Of a stretch of 64,000 bases of DNA, positions 8,847 through 17,664 are shown piece after piece. The first letter of the stretch is position 1. The number at the start of each line of letters is the position of its first letter. Below the pieces are notes generated by a model that was not told the origin of the DNA, did not search any database, and saw nothing but the letters and a program-made list of their open reading frames with translations. This stretch comes from Actinomyces urinae (GTDB taxonomy: Bacteria > Actinomycetota > Actinomycetes > Actinomycetales > Actinomycetaceae): the NCBI RefSeq assembly GCF_900119695.1, contig NZ_LT632547.1, positions 310,001 to 374,000 on the forward strand, written 5' to 3'. Position numbers and translations under genes: made by a program.

Positions 8847-10386
8847 TCGCTGCCTCCCTCACTTGTAACGAACGTACCGCAACCACGTCATCGCCGCGCA
8901 AGCCTGTAACCCGCGCCCACTCGCGCGGCGTAGTAGTTGCCGCCAAATCCGTGGTCTCCATCAGCTCTTCGGTGAATGCTCGCTGCAGGTGCTCCGGCGT
9001 GAGTCCCGGGCGCCCATGCAGCGCGTCCTTCACCGCGAACTTTTTTGCGCGCCGGGCGATAGATGCAATCATCGCGCCAGATACCAGGTCCGAAGCGTAA
9101 ATGACCTTTGAATTCCCATTTGCGAGTGAAAGCTCAAACAGTGCGGTCTGTCCACTATTGTCATAGAGCGCATCCACAAGTTGTTCTATGAGTTGCCGGG
9201 CTATCTCTTCTCTCGAACCGAACCGACTGAGCGTGGCGTTGGCAAAAGGCAATTCCGGAACTAAATACTTTGCGAACACATCGAGCGCTCCCGCTCGGCT
9301 TGGGCGATCAATCCGGATGCGAACATCCAGCCTGCCGGGACGCAACACCGCAGGATCGATCATGTCCTCACGATTCGACGCGCCGATAACAATTACGTTG
9401 TCGAGTGCCTCCAGGCCATCCATCTCCGCCAAAAGTTGCGGCACTATCATCGTCTCAACATCAGAGGATATTCCGGACCCTCGCGTGCGGAACAGCGCCT
9501 CCATCTCGTCAAAGAAAATCACCACCGGAACATTCTCAGAGGCGAGCTGGCGGGCCCGACCAAAAATCGCGCGAATATGGCGTTCTGTTTCGCCCACGTA
9601 CTTGTTTAAGACCTCTGGGCCCTTTATTGAGAGGAAGTACGGCTGGCCGGCTGCCCCTGCCAATGAGCTTGCCACGGCCTTCGCAATCAGCGTTTTGCCG
9701 CATCCAGGAGGGCCATATAAGAGCACGCCCTTGGGCGCGCGTAGACCGTATTCGCGGTACAAATCCGGATTCTTAAACGGCAATTCGACGGCGTCTCGAA
9801 CCTTCAAAATCTGTTCATCGAGGCCGCCGATATCATCGTAGGTAACGCCCGGAATCTCGGGTTGCAACAGCTGTTCCACATCGGAGCGCACAACCTTCTC
9901 CAATGCTACGTGAGCCTTCGTATCAATAAGGAGCGAGTCACCGGGGCGGACTCCCCCATGCCGCAGTGAACCGGCAAGTAGCACCATCTGGAGCACACCC
10001 GCATCGGCGCTAACCAGCGCCCGGTCTACACCCACCAGCTGCACCACTGAGGCCATCTGCCCCACCCTGGCGGTGGACAGCGGAGCGGCCACGATCATGT
10101 TCTCACTCACCCGAACGCCCTGCCCAACCCTCAAGCCGAGCAGATCTACCGAGCTTGCAACCGACAGCCACATTGTTCTGCCGCCGAGAGATACTTCGGC
10201 CTCCCGCGCCTGAGCATCAACCGACAGCACTGTGCCCACCTGCGCAGGTGGTTTACTAGCCGCCTCAATCTGGGCGCGCATCGAAGCGATCTCTTCGCGC
10301 GCAGTCAGGAGGGTACCTGCGAGCCGTTCATTAGCGCTGCGAAGCTCGATGATTTCGTTCTTTAGAACCTGGAGTGAATGCGACAC
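8839..10386 (-). CDS. arc: AAA+ ATPase forming ring-shaped complexes (ARC/Mpa family)
   Basis: ARC/Mpa is the hexameric unfoldase that captures pupylated proteins through its N-terminal coiled coils. The 515-aa protein has a coiled coil at about residues 4-45 and OB-type domains to about 170. The AAA+ module has Walker A GPPGCGKTLIAKAV and Walker B VIFFDEMEALF. The C-terminus ends VRSLQVREAAND, without the Gln-Tyr-Leu tail that Mpa uses to dock on the 20S proteasome. The start is GTG, overlapping the trmI stop by one base. Together with the missing prcBA this points to proteasome-independent unfolding, as known for Corynebacterium ARC. Confidence 0.93.
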   Translation of the reverse strand: MSHSLQVLKNEIIELRSANERLAGTLLTAREEIASMRAQIEAASKPPAQVGTVLSVDAQAREAEVSLGGRTMWLSVASSVDLLGLRVGQGVRVSENMIVAAPLSTARVGQMASVVQLVGVDRALVSADAGVLQMVLLAGSLRHGGVRPGDSLLIDTKAHVALEKVVRSDVEQLLQPEIPGVTYDDIGGLDEQILKVRDAVELPFKNPDLYREYGLRAPKGVLLYGPPGCGKTLIAKAVASSLAGAAGQPYFLSIKGPEVLNKYVGETERHIRAIFGRARQLASENVPVVIFFDEMEALFRTRGSGISSDVETMIVPQLLAEMDGLEALDNVIVIGASNREDMIDPAVLRPGRLDVRIRIDRPSRAGALDVFAKYLVPELPFANATLSRFGSREEIARQLIEQLVDALYDNSGQTALFELSLANGNSKVIYASDLVSGAMIASIARRAKKFAVKDALHGRPGLTPEHLQRAFTEELMETTDLAATTTPREWARVTGLRGDDVVAVRSLQVREAAND

Positions 10387-11444
10387 TAAATGCTCTCTCC
10401 ATCCTCATCGTGAGCCAGCCAATTCCTCGTCTTCGCCGCTACATCACGAATGGAACGACGAACCTTTTTTGAGGAAACAACGGGGTTTAATTCGCCGTTT
10501 TCCTCCCACGCAGTCTCTTCATCCCACTGGCCCGCCAGCCCCTCGGCAGCCTTAGCGGGACGTCCAGCGCGACGTTGCGGAACTGAAGCACGCTCCACCT
10601 TACGGGTAGTCATCAAGAAGCCCGTATGCGCCACCATGCGATGCTCTGGCCTTACCGCCAGCCCATCCAAATGCCAATCACGGATTGCAGACTCCCACGC
10701 CTGCGGCCTTGTAAACCTGCCAAAAGCTTTCAAATCCTCGCACATTCGGGACAACTGCGTAACTGTTGCCACGTAGACGGTCAGCACGCCGCCAGGAGCC
10801 AGCACATGTTCCACCGCCTCAATACACTCCCACGGAGCCAACATGTCAAGCACAACGCGGTCTATTGACTCCGCGGGCAGATTCATCGCAACATCAGTAA
10901 AATCACCAACCGAAACCTGCCACGCAGGATGGCGTCCTCCAAACCAAAGATCAACATTGCCCTGCGCGATCTTCGCGAAATCCTCCCGCCGCTCAATGGA
11001 ATGTAGCGAACCTGTAGATCCCACCGCTTGAAGCAGCGACATTGACAGAGCACCGGATCCAACGCCCGCCTCCAGCACGCGAGCACCGGGGAAGATGTCG
11101 CCAAACGTCACGATCTGGGCCGCGTCCTTAGGGTAGACGATCGCTGCGCCGCGAGGCATTGACATCACGTAGTCGGCGAGAAGAGGGCGCACGACCTGAA
11201 ACTCGCGCTCCCCGTCGTGCATGGTCACAGCCTCCGGCTGACCAATGATGTCATCGTGGTGCAATGAACCTCGCGAGGTCTGAAAATACCCACCGGGCGT
11301 AAGCATCACCGTATGCAACCGGCCCTTTGGGTCCGTAATCTGAACAAACTCGCCCGCTCGTAGCGGGCCACGGCGAGACGCCATGCCCATCGGGTGGGCC
11401 ACCTGGCTTGGAATCGGATACTCAAGGGAAAAAGTCACATGCAC
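10386..11444 (-). CDS. trmI: tRNA (adenine(58)-N(1))-methyltransferase
   Basis: TrmI methylates N1 of A58 in the T-loop of tRNAs. The N-terminal beta domain has RRGPLRAGEFVQITDPKG. The Rossmann methyltransferase has YPKDAAQIV and the SAM-binding VLEAGVGSGALSMSL, with VVLDMLAPWE as motif IV. The C-terminus (after about 290) is a basic extension. The start is uncertain: GTG at 11444 has no ribosome site, and ATG at 11390 (MGMASRRG) is an alternative. It is the first gene of the ARC-dop-pup-pafA run, an arrangement common in Actinomycetota, and is divergent from the RecB-like nuclease gene. Confidence 0.93.
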   Translation of the reverse strand: MHVTFSLEYPIPSQVAHPMGMASRRGPLRAGEFVQITDPKGRLHTVMLTPGGYFQTSRGSLHHDDIIGQPEAVTMHDGEREFQVVRPLLADYVMSMPRGAAIVYPKDAAQIVTFGDIFPGARVLEAGVGSGALSMSLLQAVGSTGSLHSIERREDFAKIAQGNVDLWFGGRHPAWQVSVGDFTDVAMNLPAESIDRVVLDMLAPWECIEAVEHVLAPGGVLTVYVATVTQLSRMCEDLKAFGRFTRPQAWESAIRDWHLDGLAVRPEHRMVAHTGFLMTTRKVERASVPQRRAGRPAKAAEGLAGQWDEETAWEENGELNPVVSSKKVRRSIRDVAAKTRNWLAHDEDGESI

Positions 11445-11532
11445 AGTCTAGTTGGGACGAGCGGTCATCTTCGAGTCCAACTTCTTTTGCATAGGACTTG
11501 GAAACAAAACAAACAATGTGCGCACCGCGCGA

Positions 11533-11538
11533 TACGGT
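11533..11538 (+). promoter_or_regulatory. -10 element of leaderless promoter, RecB-like gene
   Basis: TACGGT lies exactly six bases before the ATG at 11545, the spacing of actinobacterial leaderless transcripts. No ribosome site is present between it and the start. Confidence 0.5.
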
Positions 11539-11544
11539 AGACAC

Positions 11545-12378
11545 ATGAGTGAGACAAGCAAACGCCGCAAAGCCCTATCTGCAACCTCCACAAAAACTTG
11601 GTTGCAGTGTCCTATGAAATTTAGGCTCACGCAAGTAGATGGTTTCAAAGAGCCACCCTCGCCAGCCACCACCCGGGGGACGCTTGTGCATGCGGTGCTT
11701 GAAGACCTCTTCGATCTGCCTGCACAGCAACGCACGGCCGAGACTGCAAGTGAAATGATTGGGCCACTGTATGAAAAAACCATGGCTCACGACGAACAGT
11801 TCTTGTCCTTGTTCAAAGACGACGTTCTATTGGAAAAGTGGAAGGAAGAAGTGCGCACGCTGGTGCGTCAGTACTTCGCCATGGAGAATCCCGCCCGTCT
11901 GGAGCCATATGCACGCGAAAAATTTGTTCGGGTGGAAATCAGCAACCAGATTGCTATTCACGGTTTCATCGACCGCATTGATAAGGCGCCCAATGGAGCT
12001 ATCCGCGTCGTCGATTACAAAACCGGTAAATCACCGCAAAAGCGTTTCGAAGAAGACATGCTTTTCCAAATGCGGTTCTACTCGTTACTTCTTCGCAATA
12101 CCGAGTTAGGTCTTCCGGCCCGCACCCAACTTGTCTTCCTCGGGGACGGACGCACACTCACGCTAGACCCAACGCCGCAATCAATAGAAGCATTCGAACA
12201 CCAACTTGTTAGCATATGGCGAGACATCGAAACCGCGGCTTACCAAAAACTATTCCCGCCAAAAAAACAGGTACTTTGCAACTGGTGCGGCGTGCAAAGT
12301 CTCTGTCCTGTCTACTCAACTGATACACCTGAAATCTCGGCAGAAGGCTTGGAGAGGTTACTCGAAATCAAAGGGTAA
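11545..12378 (+). CDS. RecB-family Fe-S nuclease (PD-(D/E)XK)
   Basis: This 277-aa stand-alone nuclease domain belongs to the PDDEXK_1 / Cas4-like RecB exonuclease family. Catalytic marks are LVHAVLEDL (His of motif I), FIDRIDK (Asp of motif II) and VVDYKTGK (the DxK motif). Four cysteines fit an AddB-type [4Fe-4S] cluster: one near the N-terminus (LQCPMKF) and three in CNWCGVQSLCPV at the C-terminus. The frame opens 93 bp upstream, but the ATG at 11545 fits the family start and a leaderless promoter. Such genes often stand divergent to trmI in actinobacteria. A role in DNA end processing is inferred from the family. Confidence 0.88.
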   Translation: MSETSKRRKALSATSTKTWLQCPMKFRLTQVDGFKEPPSPATTRGTLVHAVLEDLFDLPAQQRTAETASEMIGPLYEKTMAHDEQFLSLFKDDVLLEKWKEEVRTLVRQYFAMENPARLEPYAREKFVRVEISNQIAIHGFIDRIDKAPNGAIRVVDYKTGKSPQKRFEEDMLFQMRFYSLLLRNTELGLPARTQLVFLGDGRTLTLDPTPQSIEAFEHQLVSIWRDIETAAYQKLFPPKKQVLCNWCGVQSLCPVYSTDTPEISAEGLERLLEIKG

Positions 12379-12422
12379 AAGGATCTGCCTGCATTAACTC
12401 TTCAGGGGTAAAGACCCAACTG

Positions 12423-12456
12423 ATTGTGGCCAGGTGATTCCTCACCTGGCCACAAT
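12423..12456. terminator. bidirectional hairpin between RecB-like gene and uppP
   Basis: A perfect 15-bp stem (12423-12437 with 12442-12456) with a TTCC loop lies between two convergent genes. T-tracts are poor on both strands, but position and strength suggest shared termination. Confidence 0.7.
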
Positions 12457-12498
12457 ATTGGAAACTGAGAACGTGTCAGAGTTCTAAGAACAAACCCG

Positions 12499-13353
12499 TC
12501 ACATCACGGCCGTACCCATCGGGCTCAAAATCCCTCCCGCAAGCAAAAGCCCGATAACGATTGCGATCACAATTCGGTAAATGACGAACGGCTGGTAAGA
12601 CTTGGTTGAAACGAGCTTCAAGAACCAAACAATAACCGCGTAGCCAACACCAAACGCAATAAGTGTGGCGACAACCGTTGGCCCCACATCCACACTGTTG
12701 CCACCCACAGCTACCCTGTAAACCTTATATAACCCGGACGCAAACACTGCCGGCATGGCAAGCAGAAACGAGTAGCGAGCGGCTGCCTCGCGCGTATATC
12801 CCAACAAACGACCCATCGTGATCGTTCCGCCCGAACGCGATACGCCCGGAATTAGTGCCAGTGCCTGCGCAAAACCATACAAAATCGCATCCGACCACCG
12901 CATCTTGTCGAGCGTCATTCGTTGTGGCATCCACTTATCGGCCGCGCCAAGGAACAGGGCAAACACGGCGAGCATCGTCACCGTGATCCACAGGTTTCGA
13001 AACGAGGTATCAATCCAGTCCTCTAAAAGCAGGCCGAGAACCGCGATTGGGATTGAACCCACAATAATCATCCAGCCCAAACGGACATCCGAATCCCGGG
13101 CTGAAATACGGTGCTCCGCACCAACCCATGGCATAGAACCAAACCACTTTCTGATGATGCGGACAATGTCCTTCCAAAAGAAAATTAATACAGCTGTTTC
13201 CGTGCCAAGCTGAGTTATAGCAGTAAAGGCTGCTCCTGGATCATCCATGCCCAGTAATTCGCCCACTATACGCAAATGCGCCGATGAAGAGACGGGCAAG
13301 AACTCCGTAAGCCCCTGCACCAGTCCTAAAATGATTGCTTCAAGCCAGTTCAT
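12499..13353 (-). CDS. uppP: undecaprenyl-diphosphate phosphatase
   Basis: UppP (BacA) removes the terminal phosphate of undecaprenyl pyrophosphate to recycle the lipid carrier of cell-wall synthesis. The membrane protein has about eight segments, with the two active-site motifs [14 protein letters not shown] near the N-terminus and [13 protein letters not shown] in the middle. The ATG at 13353 ([14 protein letters not shown]) matches the family start and gives 284 aa; a GTG at 13365 would add four residues. It is divergent from the aldo/keto reductase-like gene, with about 45 bp between starts. Confidence 0.95.
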   Translation of the reverse strand: MNWLEAIILGLVQGLTEFLPVSSSAHLRIVGELLGMDDPGAAFTAITQLGTETAVLIFFWKDIVRIIRKWFGSMPWVGAEHRISARDSDVRLGWMIIVGSIPIAVLGLLLEDWIDTSFRNLWITVTMLAVFALFLGAADKWMPQRMTLDKMRWSDAILYGFAQALALIPGVSRSGGTITMGRLLGYTREAAARYSFLLAMPAVFASGLYKVYRVAVGGNSVDVGPTVVATLIAFGVGYAVIVWFLKLVSTKSYQPFVIYRIVIAIVIGLLLAGGILSPMGTAVM

Positions 13354-13385
13354 AGTTTCAAACACTATCTTTTAACAACGTGCGC

Positions 13386-13391
13386 TACTGT
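13386..13391 (+). promoter_or_regulatory. -10 element of leaderless promoter, AKR-like gene
   Basis: TACTGT is seven bases before the ATG at 13399 and there is no ribosome site. Confidence 0.5.
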
Positions 13392-13398
13392 ATGAGAC

Positions 13399-14370
13399 AT
13401 GCGACATCGACTAGGTAACACAGGCTTGAAAGTATCCCCCGTCGGAATCGGCACACTCACCTGGGGGCGCGATACCACAGTCAACGAAGCTGAAAGCATC
13501 TGGAATACCGCGGTTGAAGCAGGTATAAACCTAATCGATACCTCACCCACATTCGGAGAAGGCAAGGCCGAATCCACAGTTGGAACCGTACTTGAATCCA
13601 CCGGCACTGCGCGTGATGACGTAGTCATTGTTACCAAAGGCGGCTACGTTACCTCCGACAGTCGGTTGCACTACTCCGGCTCGAAGAGCGCAATTCTTAG
13701 TTCAATCGACCGCTCGCTTGAGGCATTGAAAACCGACTACATCGACGTTTTTCTCATTGCGCGGCCCGACTCTGAAACGCCTTTCGAGGAAAGCCTCGAA
13801 GCACTGAGTATGGCGCTGCGCTCCGGAGCAATCCGCTACATCGGAGTGTCCAACTTCAGCGCGTGGGATACGGCCAAAATACACTTCCTTGCCAAAGAAT
13901 TTGGCACAAAGCTCGCCTCTGTCAGCGCAGAATACTCACTGCTACAACGCGGAGTAGAACGAGAACTTCTGCCCGGCCTGCGCAGAGATAACATCGGGTT
14001 TATCGCCTGGTCAGCACTCGCGCGCGGCGTTCTCACCGGAAAATACCGTCACACCACTCCACCAGATTCACGTGCGGCCTCGCCAATTCTCTCCGGGTTC
14101 GTGCAGCCCTACCTCAGCAATGAATACAGCGCGATAGCCGAAGCTGTCCTGGCCGCCGCCTCCGGTCTCGACGTATCTGCAACCACCGTGGCGCTCGCAT
14201 GGATTACAGGCCAACCCGGTGTAACCACCGCTCTCGTTGGCCCGCGCAGCGAACTCCAAGCAAAACAAATAGCTGAGGGAATGCAGTTTGCACTCCCCCA
14301 GCCAATCGTTGATGCACTTAACGAAGTATCTACGATAAAGCGCAGCTACCCCGAAACAGAAGGGATCTAA
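13399..14370 (+). CDS. aldo/keto reductase-fold protein lacking catalytic Tyr and His
   Basis: The 323-aa TIM-barrel protein aligns with NADPH-dependent aldo/keto reductases (RHRLGNTGLKVSPVGIGT, RYIGVSNFSAWD, WSALARGVLTGKY). The normal catalytic tetrad is Asp-Tyr-Lys-His. Here Asp47 and Lys80 are kept, but the tyrosine is Phe52 (TSPTFGEG) and the histidine is Ala121 (FLIARPD). The codons are clean (TTC, GCG) and the frame is intact, so this is not decay. Either the substrate chemistry differs or the protein is a non-catalytic NADP-binding relative. Its stop codon overlaps that of the convergent acidic-protein gene. Known aldo/keto reductases near uppP in other actinobacteria suggest vertical inheritance. 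Confidence 0.85.
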   Translation: MRHRLGNTGLKVSPVGIGTLTWGRDTTVNEAESIWNTAVEAGINLIDTSPTFGEGKAESTVGTVLESTGTARDDVVIVTKGGYVTSDSRLHYSGSKSAILSSIDRSLEALKTDYIDVFLIARPDSETPFEESLEALSMALRSGAIRYIGVSNFSAWDTAKIHFLAKEFGTKLASVSAEYSLLQRGVERELLPGLRRDNIGFIAWSALARGVLTGKYRHTTPPDSRAASPILSGFVQPYLSNEYSAIAEAVLAAASGLDVSATTVALAWITGQPGVTTALVGPRSELQAKQIAEGMQFALPQPIVDALNEVSTIKRSYPETEGI

Positions 14371-14675
14371 TCGTCCTCGTCATCTAGATCAACAAAATCT
14401 AGATCATCCTCATCAGACGTATCGTCTTCGTCATCGTAATAGTCGTCGAAATCGTCATCGTCGTCATCAAAATCTGAATCGACAATGTCAAACGGCAAAT
14501 CGACCCCGTAGTTGTTAAACAACACGTCGTCATACGTAAAGAAAGCATCGCGCAGGCGCGCCTCGGCGGCCTCAACAATGCTGGAGTCGGCCATATCGGC
14601 CGCGCGCGCAGCCTGAGCGTGCGCTTCAAACGCTGCGATAAGACGATTCAATGCGTCTGTCGGATTCATACCCAT
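14367..14675 (-). CDS. small protein with strongly acidic tail, function unknown
   Basis: I do not recognise a characterised family. The 102-aa protein has a helical, alanine-rich first half (about 1-45), a short hydrophobic segment around FNNYGVDLPFDIV, and a C-terminal 35 residues that are mostly Asp and Glu. There is no signal peptide or membrane segment, so it is probably cytosolic. It lies 9 bp after the M3 peptidase gene and overlaps the stop of the convergent AKR-like gene. A TAGAGT element (14682-14687, containing the peptidase stop codon) sits six bases before the ATG, suggesting its own leaderless transcript. Confidence 0.7.
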   Translation of the reverse strand: MGMNPTDALNRLIAAFEAHAQAARAADMADSSIVEAAEARLRDAFFTYDDVLFNNYGVDLPFDIVDSDFDDDDDDFDDYYDDEDDTSDEDDLDFVDLDDEDD

Positions 14676-14681
14676 GCTTAT

Positions 14682-14687
14682 ACTCTA
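14682..14687 (-). promoter_or_regulatory. -10 element of leaderless promoter, acidic protein
   Basis: On the minus strand TAGAGT is six bases before the ATG at 14675. It includes the stop codon of the upstream peptidase gene. Confidence 0.45.
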
Positions 14688-16601
14688 CAGGCCTCGACGA
14701 GAAAGAATAGCCTTAGCCGAAGCTTCGTGACCGATCAATTCTCGGAATGATTCGCGCGGATCACGCGACGAACCACGCGACAAAATCGCGTCCGTGATCT
14801 GGCGACCTGCCTGACGGTTCAAACCACTGTCGTCATCAATAGCGGCCACGTTGCGGAACCAGTTCTCACACTCAGCGACCAAGGCCTCCGCCCACATGTA
14901 CGAGTAGTAGCCCGCGTCGTAACCCACCGTGAAAGCATGCGGGAAATAAGTAGAACGATAGCGCGGTGGAATCGAATCAGAAGCAACACCAGCCTTTTCA
15001 AGCGCCTCGGCCTCAAACTGAGCAACGTCCTCATCTTCGCTAATTTCGCAGGAATACCAGGCCTGATCCAGTAGCGCTGAGGCGCAGAACTCTGCGGTTG
15101 CGTGAGCCTGCCCGAAAGTCTTCGAATCACGAAGCTGCGTGCGCATCTGCTCTGGCATGACCTCACCGGTCTCGAAGTGACGCGCGAAGTTCTCGATAAC
15201 CGTCGGGTTGTACGCCCACATCTCATTCAACTGACTCGGAAGCTCCACAAAATCACGCGGTACAGCCGTGCCTGCAGTCGAAGAGTAGCGAGTCTTTGAC
15301 AAGAAACCGTGCAGGGCGTGGCCGAACTCGTGGAACAGAGTCTCAACCTCATCCCACACCAGGAACTTCGGACCATCCTCCACCGGCTCAAAATTCGCGC
15401 AGTTGATAATAATCGACTCGTAGTCGGTGGCTGAGTAACCCTGCACCAGTGAATCCATCCAAGCACCGCCACTCTTACCTGCACGGGTAAACGGATCGAT
15501 CAGGAAGATACCGAGGGACTTACCGACCTCATCCTCAATCTCGTAAACGCGCATCGAAGGGTCCCAACCGGATAGGTCGGTGCGCCGCTTTGCGCTCACG
15601 CCGTAAATCTTGTTTGCCGCGAAGAACACGCCGTTTTCTAGCACGTTCCACATCTCCAAATAAGGCTTCAGTGCATGCGCGGACAAACCGAGAACGTCAG
15701 CCTTCTGCTTCTCCTGATAGTAGAGCCAATCCGAAGCCGCAAAGTGCTCCAAGCCGTCGGCCTGTGCGCGGCGGGTAAGTTCCACTTCATCGACCTTGGA
15801 GGCCGCAACAGCCGCCTTTGATACATCGGAGAGCAATTTGTAAACCGCCTCCGTGGAAGGCGCCATTTCCGTCTCCAGGACAACCTCGGCATGATTGTTG
15901 AAACCTAGAAGCTTAGCTCGCGTATTACGTTGCCTCGCCATCTCGGTCACAATGCCGCGCGTGTCAAACTCGCCGCCAAAGCCTCGCTCCATCGACTTCG
16001 CCAACAGTTGTGCTCGAGCCTTCGGATCATCCAACTGGGTAAGCGCAAGCTGGTTCGTGAAATTATTCAGCGTGTATTCCCTGCCGGCAACAGTCACAGG
16101 CGTTGCCAGCATCTTCGAGACAATCTGACCGTACCTTGTTGCAAGCTGCGAGATCGTCAGATCGGCTTCTTCAAGCGCCTTGCGTCCATTCGCGTCAAGG
16201 TCAATACCGCCGAGCCTAAACTCCTTGATTTGCTCACTGACCATGTAAGCCGACTCTGCGTCCAGGTCCTGCTTCGAGAGCTCTACGAACCTCGCGTACA
16301 GCGCCTCATTGGTCATCAACCACGTCTGGAGCTTGGTCAGCGGCTCATCGAGCTTTTCTTCCAAAGCGTCAAACTCCGGGCCTCCAACCGCGCTAATAAG
16401 CGTGTACACGGGGCCAATCGCACAGTCGAACTCAAATTCCGCCTCATCAAACGGGATTAAAAAGCCTTCGATCGAAGCGGGTGCATCCTCCAACGCGCCT
16501 ATCTCAGCGCGATATGCGGCGATAGCTTCAAACGCTACCCGCTCACACTCAGCGGCGTTGTACTTGCTGAAATCAGGAAGCACCTTTTCGATATTGCTCA
16601 T
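14685..16601 (-). CDS. M3 family zinc metallopeptidase (peptidyl-dipeptidase type)
   Basis: This 638-aa soluble protein belongs to the M3A peptidases (Dcp / oligopeptidase A), which cut short peptides in the cytosol. The zinc motif is in ETLFHEFGHALHGFL at about residue 420 (HEXXH), with the third ligand expected in the following helix. LLDQAWYS and the C-terminal FPHAFTVGYDAGYYSYMW are family blocks near the substrate site. Its start overlaps the GNAT-MazG stop by ATGA, so the two are translationally coupled. It could recycle peptides released by other proteases; this is inference. Confidence 0.92.
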   Translation of the reverse strand: MSNIEKVLPDFSKYNAAECERVAFEAIAAYRAEIGALEDAPASIEGFLIPFDEAEFEFDCAIGPVYTLISAVGGPEFDALEEKLDEPLTKLQTWLMTNEALYARFVELSKQDLDAESAYMVSEQIKEFRLGGIDLDANGRKALEEADLTISQLATRYGQIVSKMLATPVTVAGREYTLNNFTNQLALTQLDDPKARAQLLAKSMERGFGGEFDTRGIVTEMARQRNTRAKLLGFNNHAEVVLETEMAPSTEAVYKLLSDVSKAAVAASKVDEVELTRRAQADGLEHFAASDWLYYQEKQKADVLGLSAHALKPYLEMWNVLENGVFFAANKIYGVSAKRRTDLSGWDPSMRVYEIEDEVGKSLGIFLIDPFTRAGKSGGAWMDSLVQGYSATDYESIIINCANFEPVEDGPKFLVWDEVETLFHEFGHALHGFLSKTRYSSTAGTAVPRDFVELPSQLNEMWAYNPTVIENFARHFETGEVMPEQMRTQLRDSKTFGQAHATAEFCASALLDQAWYSCEISEDEDVAQFEAEALEKAGVASDSIPPRYRSTYFPHAFTVGYDAGYYSYMWAEALVAECENWFRNVAAIDDDSGLNRQAGRQITDAILSRGSSRDPRESFRELIGHEASAKAILSRRGL

Positions 16602-17662
16602 TTATCATCTTCACTTTCTAGCCCGAGAACCCGGGCGATATTCGGATTGAAGAAGCCTGGGCCCTTCAAGACCTTCCCATCTTCACGGTAAATCGGCTTA
16701 CCATCAGCGCCTAACTTGGACATATTCGAGGCCTGCACTTCGCGCAGCACCTCATCGAGGTCAATGCCGCATTCCAAGGCCATACCGTAGGCAACATACA
16801 CAAGGTCAGCCAAAGCATCGGCGACCTCAATCGTGTCGCGCGTGCCATCATCTGCCTCGCGTGCGGCGGCCACTGCCCGTCCAATGATCTGGCCCGCCTC
16901 ACCGCCGTACAGGGCGGTAGTTAGCTCCGTGAATTCTTCGGACACCAGGCTCATGCGCATATGTACGCGCTGTGTATCAGCAGTCGGCTTCTCGCCAAGC
17001 TTCACGGGCAGGCCGTAAACCTCATGGAACTGGCGCACCAGAGCTTGCGGGCGTCGCGGATCATAGGGGCGCTTGGCAGGAGGTAGATCGCAATGATCAG
17101 AAAAATCAAAATAGTGCGGGAGGTTGGGATCACATGCCGGCTCCATTGAATCACCGCGCAGGAGGCTCGCCGCCCACATATCAACCACGCGGCCGTTTCG
17201 TTCCCGTACGTGCCGATTCACACCCTCGAAAACAAAACCAAGCTTCCACGCCAGCCTCCACGAAGCGTCATTACCCACGTGCGCATGCCACACGATCTTA
17301 TCGACGCCAGGTGTTTCAAATACGTGTTGGATCGCTAACCGCGTTGCCTCGGAAATATAACCCTTCCCGCGCCCCGCCTCACTAGCCCAGTAGCCAAGCT
17401 TCAGCGAGCGTTGTGACTCATCGAAATCCTCAAGTCCAACACAACCCACCAGATCAGAATCGGCCCACACCAGCCACGTCGCATTAGGTTCCTCCAGTTG
17501 CCTGGAAGCATTAATCCACCACTTTGCATCCTCTAGGGAATACGGTTGCGGAACCGTGGTGTACTTCGCGATAAGCGGATCATCTAAAACCTCTACCAAC
17601 CGTCCTGCGTCAGCGGGTTGAGGCCTGCGCAATACAACCTTTTTACCTTTTAAAACGTTCAT
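16598..17662 (-). CDS. GNAT acetyltransferase fused to MazG-like nucleotide pyrophosphohydrolase
   Basis: The 354-aa protein is a two-domain fusion. Residues about 1-175 are a RimJ/RimL-type GNAT N-acetyltransferase (KKVVLRRPQPADAGRL, RGKGYISEATRLAI for acetyl-CoA binding, WRLAWKLGFVFEGV). Residues about 205-345 resemble MazG-like all-alpha pyrophosphohydrolases of the Deinococcus DR2231 type: SEEFTEL and EVADALADLVYV carry the metal-binding acidic residues, and the tail EVQASNMSKLG followed by DGKVLKGPGF matches that family. The domains are in one uninterrupted frame. DR2231 hydrolyses dUTP; the substrate here is unknown. The gene sits 2 bp after a DsbA-like gene and overlaps the M3 peptidase gene. 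The SD is GGGAGAG. Confidence 0.83.
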   Translation of the reverse strand: MNVLKGKKVVLRRPQPADAGRLVEVLDDPLIAKYTTVPQPYSLEDAKWWINASRQLEEPNATWLVWADSDLVGCVGLEDFDESQRSLKLGYWASEAGRGKGYISEATRLAIQHVFETPGVDKIVWHAHVGNDASWRLAWKLGFVFEGVNRHVRERNGRVVDMWAASLLRGDSMEPACDPNLPHYFDFSDHCDLPPAKRPYDPRRPQALVRQFHEVYGLPVKLGEKPTADTQRVHMRMSLVSEEFTELTTALYGGEAGQIIGRAVAAAREADDGTRDTIEVADALADLVYVAYGMALECGIDLDEVLREVQASNMSKLGADGKPIYREDGKVLKGPGFFNPNIARVLGLESEDDK

Positions 17663-17664
17663 CT

